A stretch of DNA of 64,000 nt from Rhodospirillales bacterium (GTDB lineage Bacteria; Pseudomonadota; Alphaproteobacteria; Reyranellales; Reyranellaceae), in contig JACPOB010000183.1 in assembly GCA_016185145.1 (NCBI GenBank), positions 62,001-126,000 of the forward strand. The letters are read 5' to 3'. Below are positions 26,219 through 35,176 of this stretch, one piece after another. A program made the translations under genes and the position numbers. The notes under the pieces are model-generated. The model had not been told where the DNA came from, did not search any database, and saw only the letters and a program-made list of their open reading frames with translations. The number at the start of each line of letters is the position of its first letter. Position 1 is the stretch's first letter.

Positions 26219-27049
26219 ATGCATCACATTCTGCTCTGGCTGGCGATGGCGCTGGTCGCGACACCCGCGGCCGCCGAGAGCGTTCATTTCCCCAGTGCCA
26301 CGACGCCGCCGTCGCCACTGCAGCAGCGCCTCGCGCATGAACGCGGCCAGGTGATCGAACCACAACCGAGTGTGAAGCTTGCGGGCGAGCTCTACCGGCC
26401 ACCCGGCGACGGTCCCTTCCCCGCCGTGGTCATGCTACACGGCTGCGACGGGCGCTTGCGGCGCGCCGTCGAAGACACCGAAGGCGCGCGCTTCACGGCT
26501 CTCGGCTATGCCCTCCTGACCGTCGACAGCTTCGGTCCGCGCGGCGTGAAGGAGCGTTGCCGCGTTGAGGACGGCCCGCCGGTCGATCGCGTCATGGACG
26601 CCTACGGCGCGTTGCTCTATCTCGCCAGCCTGCCGTTCATCGATGCCGATCGCATCGCCGTCCTCGGCTATTCGCAGGGCGCGATGGTCGCCCTCTCAGC
26701 AGTCGAACTGCATGGCGTCGGGACACTCTTCGACCGCCATTTCCGCGCCGCTATCGCCTACTATCCCTATTGCACGAACGCGCTCGCCGTTTCTGCGCCG
26801 ACCGTCATCTTGATCGGCGAACGCGACGACTGGACGCCGGCGCATGCTTGTCGCCGCGACATGGCACGTCGCAGCGGCGAAGGCGCACCGGTAAGGCTCA
26901 TCGTCTACCCGGACGCCTACCACGCCTTCAACTTTCAGTTTGCCAAGCCGATCACCGTCCTCGGCCACCACATCGAGTCCAATGAGGCCGCCACTCGTGC
27001 GGCCTGGGCCGAGACGGTGGCGGCGCTACGCGCGGCGTTCGGCCGCTAG
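26219..27049 (+). CDS. Exported dienelactone-hydrolase-family protein
   Basis: The 276-residue protein has a signal peptide (HHILLWLAMALVATPAAAES). Its alpha/beta hydrolase core carries VVMLHGCDGRLRRAV at the oxyanion hole, VLGYSQGAM at the nucleophile, GERDDWTPA at the acid and PDAYHAFNF at the histidine. The branch is dienelactone hydrolase, but the signal peptide points to a periplasmic esterase. It converges with the Bug-type receptor on the other strand, their ends overlapping by 4 bp. Confidence 0.85.
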   Translation: MHHILLWLAMALVATPAAAESVHFPSATTPPSPLQQRLAHERGQVIEPQPSVKLAGELYRPPGDGPFPAVVMLHGCDGRLRRAVEDTEGARFTALGYALLTVDSFGPRGVKERCRVEDGPPVDRVMDAYGALLYLASLPFIDADRIAVLGYSQGAMVALSAVELHGVGTLFDRHFRAAIAYYPYCTNALAVSAPTVILIGERDDWTPAHACRRDMARRSGEGAPVRLIVYPDAYHAFNFQFAKPITVLGHHIESNEAATRAAWAETVAALRAAFGR

Positions 27050-28020
27050 GACTCGACTTTCACATCGGCGGTCTTGATGACCTTCTCCCACTTGTCGATT
27101 TCGTCCTGCAGGAACTTCGCCGTATCGGCCGTCGTCGCGCCGACCGGCACCAGGGCCTGCTCCGCCATGCGCTTGCGCAGGCCTTCGTCCTGCACGGCCT
27201 TGGCGACCTCGCTCTGAAGCTTGGCGATGATCTCGGCCGGCGTCCCGGCCGGCGCCAGGAACATCACCCAGCTCGATGACTCGATCAGCGGGCCGCCCGA
27301 TTCGACGATGGTCGGCACGTCCTCGGCGCCCGGCACGCGCTCCTTCGACAGCATGCACAGCGCCTTGATCTTGCCGGCGCGTACCTGGGACATCACGCCG
27401 ATCGGCACGTCGAGCAGGAGCTGGATATTGCCAGACACGAGATCGGCGAGCGCCGGCGCCGTTCCCTTGTATGGTACGTGCACCATGTCGATCCCGGTGA
27501 CCTGCTTGATCAGCTCGCTGGTGAGATGGGCGGCCGCACCGACACCGGATGACCCGAACGAGATCTTTCCCGGGTTCTGTTTGGCGTAGGCGATGAACTC
27601 GGCCATGTTCTTGACCGGCAGAGAGTTCGATACCGACACCATGATCGGCGCCACGGCAACCAGCGAGATCGGCGCGAAGCCCTTCACCAGATCGAACTTC
27701 AGCTTGCCGGCATAGAGCGTCTTGTTGGCGGCGTGGGCCGCGATCACCGTCAGGAAGGTGTACCCGTCGGGTGCCGCGTTGGCGACCATCTCCGCGCCGA
27801 TCAGCGAATTGGCGCCGGGCTTGTTGTCGACCACGAAGTTCTGGCCGACGTTCATCTTCTCGAGCGTCAGGCGCGTCACCACGTCGGTCAGGCCACCGGC
27901 GGTATAGGGCACCACCCACTTGATCGGCTTGGCGGGCCAGGACTGCGCGCGCAGTGCGGCCGGCATCAAGGCTGCAGCGGCGCTCGCCGCCAAGACGCCG
28001 CGGCGATTCAACTTCGTCAT
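27046..28020 (-). CDS. Bug-family periplasmic binding protein
   Basis: The 324-residue protein has a twin-arginine-like signal (LNRRGVLAASAAAALMPAALRA). Its family segments are KWVVPYTAGGLTDVVTRL, FVVDNKPGANSLIGAEMV and IDMVHVPYKGTAPALADL. It is the third Bug receptor in 8 kb, again without TctA/TctB neighbours. A palindromic repeat (28050-28159) lies directly upstream, between it and the SDR gene. Confidence 0.9.
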   Translation of the reverse strand: MTKLNRRGVLAASAAAALMPAALRAQSWPAKPIKWVVPYTAGGLTDVVTRLTLEKMNVGQNFVVDNKPGANSLIGAEMVANAAPDGYTFLTVIAAHAANKTLYAGKLKFDLVKGFAPISLVAVAPIMVSVSNSLPVKNMAEFIAYAKQNPGKISFGSSGVGAAAHLTSELIKQVTGIDMVHVPYKGTAPALADLVSGNIQLLLDVPIGVMSQVRAGKIKALCMLSKERVPGAEDVPTIVESGGPLIESSSWVMFLAPAGTPAEIIAKLQSEVAKAVQDEGLRKRMAEQALVPVGATTADTAKFLQDEIDKWEKVIKTADVKVES

Positions 28021-28049
28021 TCTTCTTGTCCTCCTCTGTCCTACGACAA

Positions 28050-28159
28050 CCTCACCCTGAGGAGCCGCGCAACGCGCGGCGTCTCGAAGGGTGGGAAGCT
28101 ATGGTGTTGTTGCCCACCCTTCGAGACGCATTGCTTACGCGATGCTCCTCAGGGTGAGG
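28050..28159. repeat. 110-bp interspersed palindromic repeat
   Basis: The outer arms CCTCACCCTGAGGAGC (28050-28065) and GCTCCTCAGGGTGAGG (28144-28159) are exactly complementary. Inner arms around GCGTCTCGAAGGGTGGG and its complement (about 28113-28129) nest inside. This layout is the kind of intergenic palindrome dispersed in many alphaproteobacterial genomes. A partial relative sits at 48715-48735. Confidence 0.85.
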
Positions 28160-28181
28160 CGAGGCGCGTGGCCGCCGTTGA

Positions 28182-29081
28182 CTAGTCGAGATCCAGTCCG
28201 TTCATGCCGGCGTTCTTGCGGGCCTTCTTGGCGAGCTCGCCCAGCACCTTGCCGGCCTGGTGCGGATCCATGATCTGTCCGACCTCGGGTCCTTTGTGCC
28301 AGCCTTCGGCGACGGCGAAGATGCCGTTGCCCGCCTGGAAGACACGGCCGGTCACCTCGCGGCTCTCCTCGCTCACCAGCCAGGTCGCCACGGGAGCGAT
28401 CCACCGGGGATCGCGGCGCTTCTTGTCCTCCTCGCTGTACTCGCGCAGATCCTCGGTCATGCGCGTGAAGGCCGACGGCGAGATCGAGTTCACGGTGATG
28501 CCGTAGCGGCCGAGCTCGCGCGCGGCGATGACGGTGAAGGAGGCGATGCCGGCCTTGGCCGCGCCGTAGTTGGTCTGGCCGATGTTGCCGTAGATGCCCG
28601 ACACCGACGTCGTGGTGACGATGCGCGCATCGACCGGCCCGCCCTTGATCTTGGCCTGGTCGCGCCAGTAGGCGGCGGCATGCCGCGCCGGGGCGAAAGT
28701 GCCCTTGAGATGCACCTTGATGACGGCGTCCCACTCGTCCTCGGTCATGTTGACCAGCATGCGATCGCGCAGGATGCCGGCATTCAGGACGACTGCATCG
28801 AGCTTGCCGAAGGCCGAGACCGCCTGGTCGATCATGCGCTTGGCGCCGTTCCAGTCGGAAACGTCGTCACCGTTGGCCACGGCCTCGCCGCCCTTGGCCT
28901 TGATCTCGTTCACGACTTGCTGGGCGGGACCGACGTCGTTGCCCTTGCCGGCGCGATCGCCGCCCAGGTCGTTGACCACGACCTTGGCGCCGTGCTCGGC
29001 CAGCATCAGGCAGTGCTCCCGGCCGACGCCGCGCGCCCCACCCGTCACGATCGCCACGCGGCCTTCGCACAATCTTGCCAT
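28182..29081 (-). CDS. SDR-family 3-hydroxyacyl-CoA dehydrogenase-like oxidoreductase
   Basis: The 299-residue enzyme has the NAD(P) motif VTGGARGVG, VVNDLGG at the end of the second strand, NAGILRD, and the catalytic Ser in TTTSVSG with Tyr and Lys in NYGAAKAG. The N-terminal VVVNDLGGDRAGKG loop is typical of the peroxisomal-MFE-like (hydroxyacyl-CoA) subgroup. GGGAGGG precedes the ATG at 29081. It is divergent from the serine hydrolase gene at 29157. Confidence 0.88.
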   Translation of the reverse strand: MARLCEGRVAIVTGGARGVGREHCLMLAEHGAKVVVNDLGGDRAGKGNDVGPAQQVVNEIKAKGGEAVANGDDVSDWNGAKRMIDQAVSAFGKLDAVVLNAGILRDRMLVNMTEDEWDAVIKVHLKGTFAPARHAAAYWRDQAKIKGGPVDARIVTTTSVSGIYGNIGQTNYGAAKAGIASFTVIAARELGRYGITVNSISPSAFTRMTEDLREYSEEDKKRRDPRWIAPVATWLVSEESREVTGRVFQAGNGIFAVAEGWHKGPEVGQIMDPHQAGKVLGELAKKARKNAGMNGLDLD

Positions 29082-29156
29082 CGCTCCCTCCCGTTTCTGG
29101 CGTGTCTGGAGGCGATTTCCTGCGCTAGTCTGGCGGCTCACGCAAGGAGGATCGCC

Positions 29157-30386
29157 ATGGACACGCTGCCGCTCGTAGCCCCCGAACAGGTCGGACTTTC
29201 CGCAGCGCGGCTCGATCGTGTCCGCAAATGGATGCATGGCTGGGTCGACAGCGGTCGCCTGGCGGGAATGGTGGCGGTAGTGATGCGCCGGGGCGAGCTT
29301 GCCTTCGCCGAGACCGCCGGCAAGGCCGACGTCGAGCGCAACAAGGCGATGCGGCCGGACACCATCTTCCGCATCTACTCCATGACCAAGCCGCTTACCT
29401 CGACGGCGATCATGATGCTCTATGAGGAAGGCCGCTTTCAGCTCGACGACCCGATCTCGAAGTTCATCCCGGCCTTTGCCAATCCGCGCGTTTATGCCGG
29501 CGGCAGCCGCGGCAAGATCGAAAGCGTTCCGGCCGAGCGCGAGATCACCTTCCGCGACCTGCTCACCCACACGTCGGGCCTGACCTACGGCTTCATGGAG
29601 AGCAACCCGGTCGACGCGCTCTATCGCTCCAAGACCAACGGCGTCGACTTCCAGACCGCCACGGCCAGCCTCAAGGACCTGGTCGAGCGGCTGGGGACCT
29701 TCCCGCTGATCGCCCAGCCCGGCAAGGCGTGGAACTACAGCGTCGCCACCGATGTGCTGGGCTATCTGGTCGAGGTCATCTCCGGCCAGCCCTTCCAGAC
29801 CTACCTCAAGGAAAAGGTCCTCGCGCCGCTCGGCATGGTCGACACCGACTTCCATGTGCCGGCCGACAAGCACGATCGCTTTGCCGCCAACTACCAGGCG
29901 GGAGCCGGCGGCAAGCTCGAGTTGATCGACGATCCCGGCAAGAGCCGCTATCTCGCCCCGCGCGCCGTCAATTCCGGCGGCGGCGGCCTGGTCTCGACGG
30001 CGGCGGACTATCTGCGCTTCTGCCGGTTCATGCTGAACAAGGGCGAGCTCGACGGCACGCGCCTGCTCGGCCGCAAGACGGTCGAGCTGATGACCATGAA
30101 CCACCTGAAGGGCGACATGGCCGACATGGGCACGCCGCGCTTCTCGGAGTCGACCTACTACGGCATCGGCTTCGGGCTCGGCTTCTCGGTCATGATCGAC
30201 CCGGCCAAGGCGCACATCGTCGGCACCGCCGGCGAATATGCCTGGGGCGGTGCGGCCTCGACCGCCTTCTGGTGCGATCCTGCCGAGGACATGGCCGTGG
30301 TGCTGCTGACCCAGCTCATGCCCTCCTCGACCTACCCCATCCGCCGCGAGCTGCGCGTGCTCACCTACCAGGCGATTGTCGACTGA
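29157..30386 (+). CDS. Serine hydrolase (class C beta-lactamase-like)
   Basis: The 409-residue protein has the penicillin-binding fold motifs YSMTKP (Ser75, Lys78), NYSVATDV (Tyr-x-Ser-type second motif) and a late glycine-rich GEYAWGGA in the place of the third motif. No signal peptide is visible, so a cytoplasmic esterase or transesterase role is more likely than beta-lactam resistance. AAGGAGG precedes the ATG. It opens a tight run of four genes (hydrolase, dioxygenase, MFS, small membrane protein). Confidence 0.88.
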   Translation: MDTLPLVAPEQVGLSAARLDRVRKWMHGWVDSGRLAGMVAVVMRRGELAFAETAGKADVERNKAMRPDTIFRIYSMTKPLTSTAIMMLYEEGRFQLDDPISKFIPAFANPRVYAGGSRGKIESVPAEREITFRDLLTHTSGLTYGFMESNPVDALYRSKTNGVDFQTATASLKDLVERLGTFPLIAQPGKAWNYSVATDVLGYLVEVISGQPFQTYLKEKVLAPLGMVDTDFHVPADKHDRFAANYQAGAGGKLELIDDPGKSRYLAPRAVNSGGGGLVSTAADYLRFCRFMLNKGELDGTRLLGRKTVELMTMNHLKGDMADMGTPRFSESTYYGIGFGLGFSVMIDPAKAHIVGTAGEYAWGGAASTAFWCDPAEDMAVVLLTQLMPSSTYPIRRELRVLTYQAIVD

Positions 30387-30406
30387 GCGGTTGCGGAGCA
30401 ACGCGA

Positions 30407-31282
30407 ATGAGAAACACCGGCCCCCTCAAAGTCACCAAGCTCCACCCGCTGTTCGGGGCGGAGGTCGCCGGCATCGACATCACGCGGCCCCTGTCGGCGC
30501 GTGAATTCGGACCGATTCGCGCCGCGTTCGAGGAGCACTCGGTGCTCCTCTTCCGCGACCAGCCGATGGACGACGAGAAGCAGGTCCAGTTCAGCGAGCT
30601 GTTCGGCCCGCTGGAGACGACCGGCAGCTCCAATCCCGCCGCCGGTACCAAATTCCAACGGCAGTCGAACCTCGACATCATGACGGGCGAGCCGATCCCG
30701 CCCGACGACATGCGCATGATCTACCAGAAGGCCAATTACTTCTGGCACTCCGACTCCTCGTTCAAGCGCGTGCCGTCGCTGTGCTCGATCCTGACGGCGC
30801 GCGTCTGCCCGCCCGAGGGCGGCAACACCGAGTTCCTGTCGATGCGCGCGGCGTGGAATGCCCTGCCGCCGGCGCTGCAGGCGACCATCCATCCGCTGAT
30901 CGCCGAGCACTCGCTGCAGTATTCGCGCGACCGCGTCCAGAAGGGCATCCTGAGCGCCAAGGCGATCGCCGAGCTGCCGCCGGTCAAGCAGCGGCTGTTC
31001 CAGGACAATCCGGTCAACGGCCGCCGTGCCCTCTATATCGGCGCCCATGCGGGCTTCATCGTCGGCTGGCCGCGGGCGACCGGTGAGGCCCTGCTCTACG
31101 AACTCACGCAGCGTGCAGATCAGCCGGAGTTCCGGCTGTCGCACAGCTGGCGGGAAGGCGACGTGATCGTGTGGGACAACCGTGCGGTATTGCACCGCGC
31201 TACATACTACGACACGGTCAAGTACAAGCGCTTCATGCAGCGCACCACCATCGGCGGCGACCTGCCGACGGTGCCACAATAA
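30407..31282 (+). CDS. TauD/TfdA-family Fe(II)/2-oxoglutarate dioxygenase
   Basis: The 291-residue enzyme opens with KLHPLFGAEVAGIDI, typical of this family. The iron ligands are His114 and Asp116 in FWHSDSS and His263 in AVLHRATYYD; the later KRFMQRTT arginine would hold 2-oxoglutarate. Members oxidise sulfonates, phenoxyacetates and other acids. It starts 20 bp after the serine hydrolase and ends 3 bp before the MFS exporter, suggesting a catabolic or detoxification operon. The substrate is unknown. Confidence 0.9.
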   Translation: MRNTGPLKVTKLHPLFGAEVAGIDITRPLSAREFGPIRAAFEEHSVLLFRDQPMDDEKQVQFSELFGPLETTGSSNPAAGTKFQRQSNLDIMTGEPIPPDDMRMIYQKANYFWHSDSSFKRVPSLCSILTARVCPPEGGNTEFLSMRAAWNALPPALQATIHPLIAEHSLQYSRDRVQKGILSAKAIAELPPVKQRLFQDNPVNGRRALYIGAHAGFIVGWPRATGEALLYELTQRADQPEFRLSHSWREGDVIVWDNRAVLHRATYYDTVKYKRFMQRTTIGGDLPTVPQ

Positions 31283-31285
31283 GAG

Positions 31286-32677
31286 ATGGCTGAATCGGCT
31301 CTGGCATCACCACCGCTTCCCGACGGAATGCCCGCAGGCTGGCCGCGCCGGCTGGCGGTGGCGACCATCACCATCGGGCTGATGATGTCGGTGCTCAGCA
31401 ACTCGATGACCAACCTGGCGCTGCCTTACATCGCCCAGGACCTGAACATCACCGCCGAAAGCTCGATCTGGATCGTCAACGCCACCCAGATCGCGCTCAT
31501 CATCTCGCTGCTGCCGGTGGCGGCGCTGGCTGACATCGTCGGCTACCGCCACGTCTATCGCATCGGCCTGATCGTGTTCTCGCTGGCTTCGATCGGCTGT
31601 GCGCTGGCGCCATCGCTGCCCTGGCTGCTGCTCGGCCGCACCTTCCAAGGTCTCGGCGGGGCGGCCATCATGTCGGTCCAGCCGGCGCTGGTGCGCGCCA
31701 TCTATCCGCGCGCCCAGCTCGGCCGCGGGCTGGGCTTCAACACCACCGTCGTCGCGACGTCGCTGGCGGCTGGACCCTCGATCGGCGCGGCCGTGTTGAC
31801 GATTGCCCCCTGGCCGTACCTGTTTGCCGTCTACGCGCCGCTCGGGGTCATCTCCTTCGTGCTGGCCGAGCGGTACCTGCCGCGCACGCTCCACACTCAT
31901 CGCCCTTTCGACTGGATCTCGGCAGCCATGTCGGGGGCCACCTTCGGCTTGTTGATCTTCGGCATCGATGGTGTGGCCCATGGGCACCATCGTCTCATCG
32001 TCGCTTCGGAGTTCGTCGCCGCGGCCGTCCTGGGTACGCTGTTTGTCCTGCGCCAGAAGACCTTGGCCGACCCGATGATGCCGATCGATGTCTTCAGCCG
32101 CCCCATCTTCTCGCTCTCCATCACCGCTGCGATCTGCACCTTCACGGCCCAAGGCCTGGCGTTCGTCAGCCTGCCGTTCTTCTTTCACACCGTGCTGGGC
32201 CGCGACGCCACCAGCACCGGCATCCTGCTCACGGCATGGCCGCTGGCGCTCGCCAGCATCGCTCCGATCGCCGGCCGCCTGGCCGACCGGCATCATGCCG
32301 GGATGCTGGGCGCCATCGGCCTCACCAGCATGACCATCGGCCTTGTCCTGACGGCATTGCTGCCGGAGAACCCGACGAGCGCCGACATCATGTGGCGGCT
32401 GGTGCTGTGCGGAGCGGGTTTCGGTGTCTTCGCCTCGCCCAACAATCGGCTGATGATGAACGCCGTGCCGCGCGAGCGCAGCGGCAGCGCCGGCGGCATC
32501 ATCGCCACGGCGCGCACCTTCGGGCAGACCCTGGGGGCCGCCCTGGTCGCGGTCGTGTTCGGCCTGTTCGACTTCTCCGGCGCCGGCGCCGCCGACGCCG
32601 CGCGCGCTGCGATCTGGCTGGGTGCCGGCTTCGCCGCCGCGGCGCTGGTGGTCGGCAGCCTGCGGCTCAGGCACTAG
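31286..32677 (+). CDS. MFS transporter, DHA2-like (EmrB/QacA branch)
   Basis: The 463-residue transporter has twelve to fourteen membrane segments. The signature MMSVLSNSMTNLALPYIAQD in helix 1 and FQGLGGAAIMSVQPALVRA later are typical of drug:proton antiporters of the QacA/EmrB branch. It follows the dioxygenase by 3 bp, so it is probably co-translated. Export of a toxic compound or pathway product is the likely job. Confidence 0.88.
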   Translation: MAESALASPPLPDGMPAGWPRRLAVATITIGLMMSVLSNSMTNLALPYIAQDLNITAESSIWIVNATQIALIISLLPVAALADIVGYRHVYRIGLIVFSLASIGCALAPSLPWLLLGRTFQGLGGAAIMSVQPALVRAIYPRAQLGRGLGFNTTVVATSLAAGPSIGAAVLTIAPWPYLFAVYAPLGVISFVLAERYLPRTLHTHRPFDWISAAMSGATFGLLIFGIDGVAHGHHRLIVASEFVAAAVLGTLFVLRQKTLADPMMPIDVFSRPIFSLSITAAICTFTAQGLAFVSLPFFFHTVLGRDATSTGILLTAWPLALASIAPIAGRLADRHHAGMLGAIGLTSMTIGLVLTALLPENPTSADIMWRLVLCGAGFGVFASPNNRLMMNAVPRERSGSAGGIIATARTFGQTLGAALVAVVFGLFDFSGAGAADAARAAIWLGAGFAAAALVVGSLRLRH

Positions 32678-32687
32678 GGCCGCCGTC

Positions 32688-33176
32688 GTGCCAACCAAGC
32701 TTGTCGCTGCGGCCGCGATCGTCGTCCTGGCGGCAGGCTACTTCCTCGGCCTGTGGTCGGACCTCGGCAGGTGGCTCAGCGGCCTCTGGTATTTCCTCGC
32801 CGACTCGACACTCGTGCCGAACTGGCTTCTGGGCATTTTTGCGATCTGTGCGATCGTCGTCGCCGGGCTGCTAGGTGCCGGCCTGCGGCCTGCTCGCCCG
32901 ACGCGGCGCCCATCGCCGATCAGCACTCAGGACAACTTCTTCAACATCCGTTGGCGCTGGTCCTACGACAAATCAGGCGGCGTGCAGGACCTGACGCCCT
33001 TCTGCCTGCGCTGCGGCAATCGCCTGGTGCTCAAGCACGTGGGCAGCACGCAGCCTGCCGATCGATACGAATGCCGTTGCGATCGTTGCGGCGCCGTCGC
33101 CTGCGAAATCGACTGCTCGGTCGAGGAGTTCGAGAGCCGCGTCCTGCACAAGATCCACGAGACGACCTCCGGCTAA
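32688..33176 (+). CDS. Two-helix membrane protein with a zinc-ribbon-like C-terminus
   Basis: The 162-residue protein has two N-terminal hydrophobic helices (LVAAAAIVVLAAGYFLGL; LLGIFAICAIVVAGLLGA). The soluble tail carries four cysteines as FCLRCGN and CRCDRCG, which would form a zinc ribbon. It begins at a GTG 10 bp after the MFS gene. The family is not known to me. A role in protein-protein contact or metal binding at the membrane is inference. Confidence 0.65.
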   Translation: MPTKLVAAAAIVVLAAGYFLGLWSDLGRWLSGLWYFLADSTLVPNWLLGIFAICAIVVAGLLGAGLRPARPTRRPSPISTQDNFFNIRWRWSYDKSGGVQDLTPFCLRCGNRLVLKHVGSTQPADRYECRCDRCGAVACEIDCSVEEFESRVLHKIHETTSG

Positions 33177-33275
33177 GGCCGAAGACAACGGAACAGGCGA
33201 TCGCTGCTATCGCACTCGTGATTGGCTGGGAGCACAGCCAGCTGCGATGCTGCACACGAAGCGAAGGAGGCGACG

Positions 33276-33437
33276 ATGTCGCTTCGATCGATCACGTTCC
33301 TCGCCGCTTTGATCCTGTTGCAGCTCTGCGGCTGCGTCACCACGAGCAAGACCTCAGACCCGTCGGTCAACGAACTGGAGCGCCATCACGACGAGATGAT
33401 GCAGCGCATGGGTGGCGGCAGCGGTGGCGGTATGTAA
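33276..33437 (+). CDS. Small lipoprotein
   Basis: The 53-residue product (ATG at 33276 after GAAGGAGG) has the signal SLRSITFLAALILLQL and a lipobox LCGC. The short mature part is charged (VNELERHHDEMMQRM) and ends in a Gly/Ser-rich tail. It is typical of tiny outer-membrane or periplasmic lipoproteins. Function unknown. Confidence 0.7.
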   Translation: MSLRSITFLAALILLQLCGCVTTSKTSDPSVNELERHHDEMMQRMGGGSGGGM

Positions 33438-33452
33438 CGAACAGCGCGAGCG

Positions 33453-34403
33453 TCACGCCGCCCGGTGCATTTCCCTGAAAAGGGACGGTGCCATGCCGAA
33501 GCGGCGCTCGAAGGCCTGACCGAGCCGCGCCGGTGAGTTGAGACCGACCTTGCCGGCAATCGTCTTGATGGGCAAACCGCGCGTCAGCAGGGTGCGGGCG
33601 GCGTCGAGCCGCAGGCCTTCGACGAAATGCGCCGGCGTCTTGCCGGTGGCCTCGGTGAATTTGCGATAGAAGCTGCGCTCGGTAAGGCCGGCACGCGCAG
33701 CAAGGGTCGGCACGTCGAGCGGCTGGTCGAGATTCTCCTGCATCCAGTCGATGAGCTTGGCGAACGGCGCCTCGGCCACGGTCTGTGCCTGCAGCAGCGG
33801 ACTGAATTGCGACTGATAGCCGGGCCGGCGGGCGTACAGCACGAAGTGACGCGCGATCAGGTTCGCGGCAGATGCGCCGAGATCGGCTTCGACCAGGGCC
33901 AGCGCCATGTCGATGCCGGTCGTGACCCCGGCCGATGTCCAGATCTTGCCGTCGACAACGTAGAGCGCATCGGCATCGACCTCGAGCGCGGGAAACTTCC
34001 GGGCCAGGCGCTCACAGCTTGCCCAGTGTGTCGCCACGCGCTTGCCGTCGAGAAGCCCGGCTGCCGCCAGCACGAACGCGCCGGTGCACACCGAGCCGAA
34101 GCGTCTTGCCTTGGGCGCCACCGAGCGCAGCCAGCGGCGTAGATCTTCACGTCCCATCGCGGCCTTCAGGCCGCGCGAGCCGCCGGCCACCAGCAAGGTA
34201 TCGGGCTGGCCGCCGATCTTGCGGCTCTGGATCGCCACGCCGCAGTTGGATGTCACCGGCCCGCCGTCGGGCGACACGATGCAAAGGTCGTAAAAAGGCA
34301 GTCCCCGCCCTTCATTGGCGGCGCCGAATACGGCGGCCGGGCCGGTGACGTCGAGAAGCTGGCAGCCTTCGTAGGCCAGGATGAAGATGCGGTGCTTGGG
34401 CAT
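33453..34403 (-). CDS. GlxA-family transcriptional regulator (DJ-1/PfpI plus AraC)
   Basis: The protein of about 316 residues has an N-terminal DJ-1/PfpI-like domain (KHRIFILAYEGCQLLDVTGP; SVCTGAFVLAAAGLLDG, with the cysteine of the nucleophile elbow). A C-terminal AraC-type DNA-binding domain has two helix-turn-helix units (LAARAGLTERSFYRKFTE; IAGKVGLNSPARLGQAF). It is divergent from the DJ-1 enzyme gene at 34481. A perfect 10-bp inverted repeat overlaps its start (34403-34439), which favours the ATG at 34403 over the starts 9 or 13 codons upstream. It probably controls itself and the divergent gene. Confidence 0.9.
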   Translation of the reverse strand: MPKHRIFILAYEGCQLLDVTGPAAVFGAANEGRGLPFYDLCIVSPDGGPVTSNCGVAIQSRKIGGQPDTLLVAGGSRGLKAAMGREDLRRWLRSVAPKARRFGSVCTGAFVLAAAGLLDGKRVATHWASCERLARKFPALEVDADALYVVDGKIWTSAGVTTGIDMALALVEADLGASAANLIARHFVLYARRPGYQSQFSPLLQAQTVAEAPFAKLIDWMQENLDQPLDVPTLAARAGLTERSFYRKFTEATGKTPAHFVEGLRLDAARTLLTRGLPIKTIAGKVGLNSPARLGQAFERRFGMAPSLFREMHRAA

Positions 34404-34439
34404 TGGCAGAAAATAGACCTCTTTTGTCATTTCTGCCAA
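34403..34439. promoter_or_regulatory. Inverted repeat between GlxA-like regulator and DJ-1 gene
   Basis: TTGGCAGAAA (34403-34412) and TTTCTGCCAA (34430-34439) are exactly complementary, 17 bp apart. Their centre lies in the divergent promoter region, the size and place expected for an operator of the AraC-type regulator. Confidence 0.65.
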
Positions 34440-34480
34440 CACGATCCACGGCTACCGTGCCGACATTCAAGGAGGTCCCC

Positions 34481-35167
34481 ATGGCTGAGCCTATCCAGAT
34501 CGGCATCCTGCTCTATCCCAACGTCACCCAGCTCGATGCCACCGGTCCTGCGCAGGTCCTGTCGCGCGTGCCGGGCGCCCAGATGCACATGATCTGGAAG
34601 ACGCGCGATCCGGTGCCGACCGATGCCGGCTTCTCGATCGTTCCGACCACGACTTTCGCCGATTGCCCGCAGCTCGACGTGATCTGCGTGCCGGGCGGAG
34701 GCGGCCAGGTCGCGGTGATGGGCGATGCCGAGGCCCTCGACTTCCTGCGCAAGCAGGCGGCGAAGGCACGCTACGTCACCTCGGTGTGCACCGGCTCGCT
34801 GATCCTGGGCGCCGCCGGCCTGCTCAAGGGCTACAAGTCGGCCTGCCACTGGGCCTGGCGCGACATGCTGAAGGATTTCGGCGCCACGCCCGTCGCCGAG
34901 CGCGTGGTGCGCGACCGCAACCGCATCTCGGGCGGCGGCGTCACGGCTGGCATCGACTTCGGTCTCACCGTCGCCGCCGAGCTGGCGGGCGAGGAAGCCG
35001 CCAAGTCGATCCAGCTCGTGCTCGAGTACGATCCTCAGCCGCCGTTCGATTCGGGCTCGCCGGAAAAAGCCGGCGCCGAGAGGGTCAAGCGCATCTACGA
35101 GCGTTTGGCGCCCCTGCTCGAGAGCCGCCGAAAGGCAAATACCGAGGCAGCGGCGCGGCTCAACTGA
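34481..35167 (+). CDS. DJ-1/PfpI-family protein, isonitrile hydratase-like
   Basis: The 228-residue protein matches the DJ-1 superfamily by QIGILLYPNVTQLDATGP at the N-terminus, the acidic CVPGGGG region and the nucleophile Cys103 in TSVCTGSL. Length and the GGGVTAGIDFGL segment fit the isonitrile hydratase (InhA-type) branch, which converts isonitriles to formamides. AAGGAGGT precedes the ATG. It is paired divergently with the GlxA-like regulator. The substrate assignment is by family only. Confidence 0.8.
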   Translation: MAEPIQIGILLYPNVTQLDATGPAQVLSRVPGAQMHMIWKTRDPVPTDAGFSIVPTTTFADCPQLDVICVPGGGGQVAVMGDAEALDFLRKQAAKARYVTSVCTGSLILGAAGLLKGYKSACHWAWRDMLKDFGATPVAERVVRDRNRISGGGVTAGIDFGLTVAAELAGEEAAKSIQLVLEYDPQPPFDSGSPEKAGAERVKRIYERLAPLLESRRKANTEAAARLN

Positions 35168-35176
35168 TGAGTCGCA

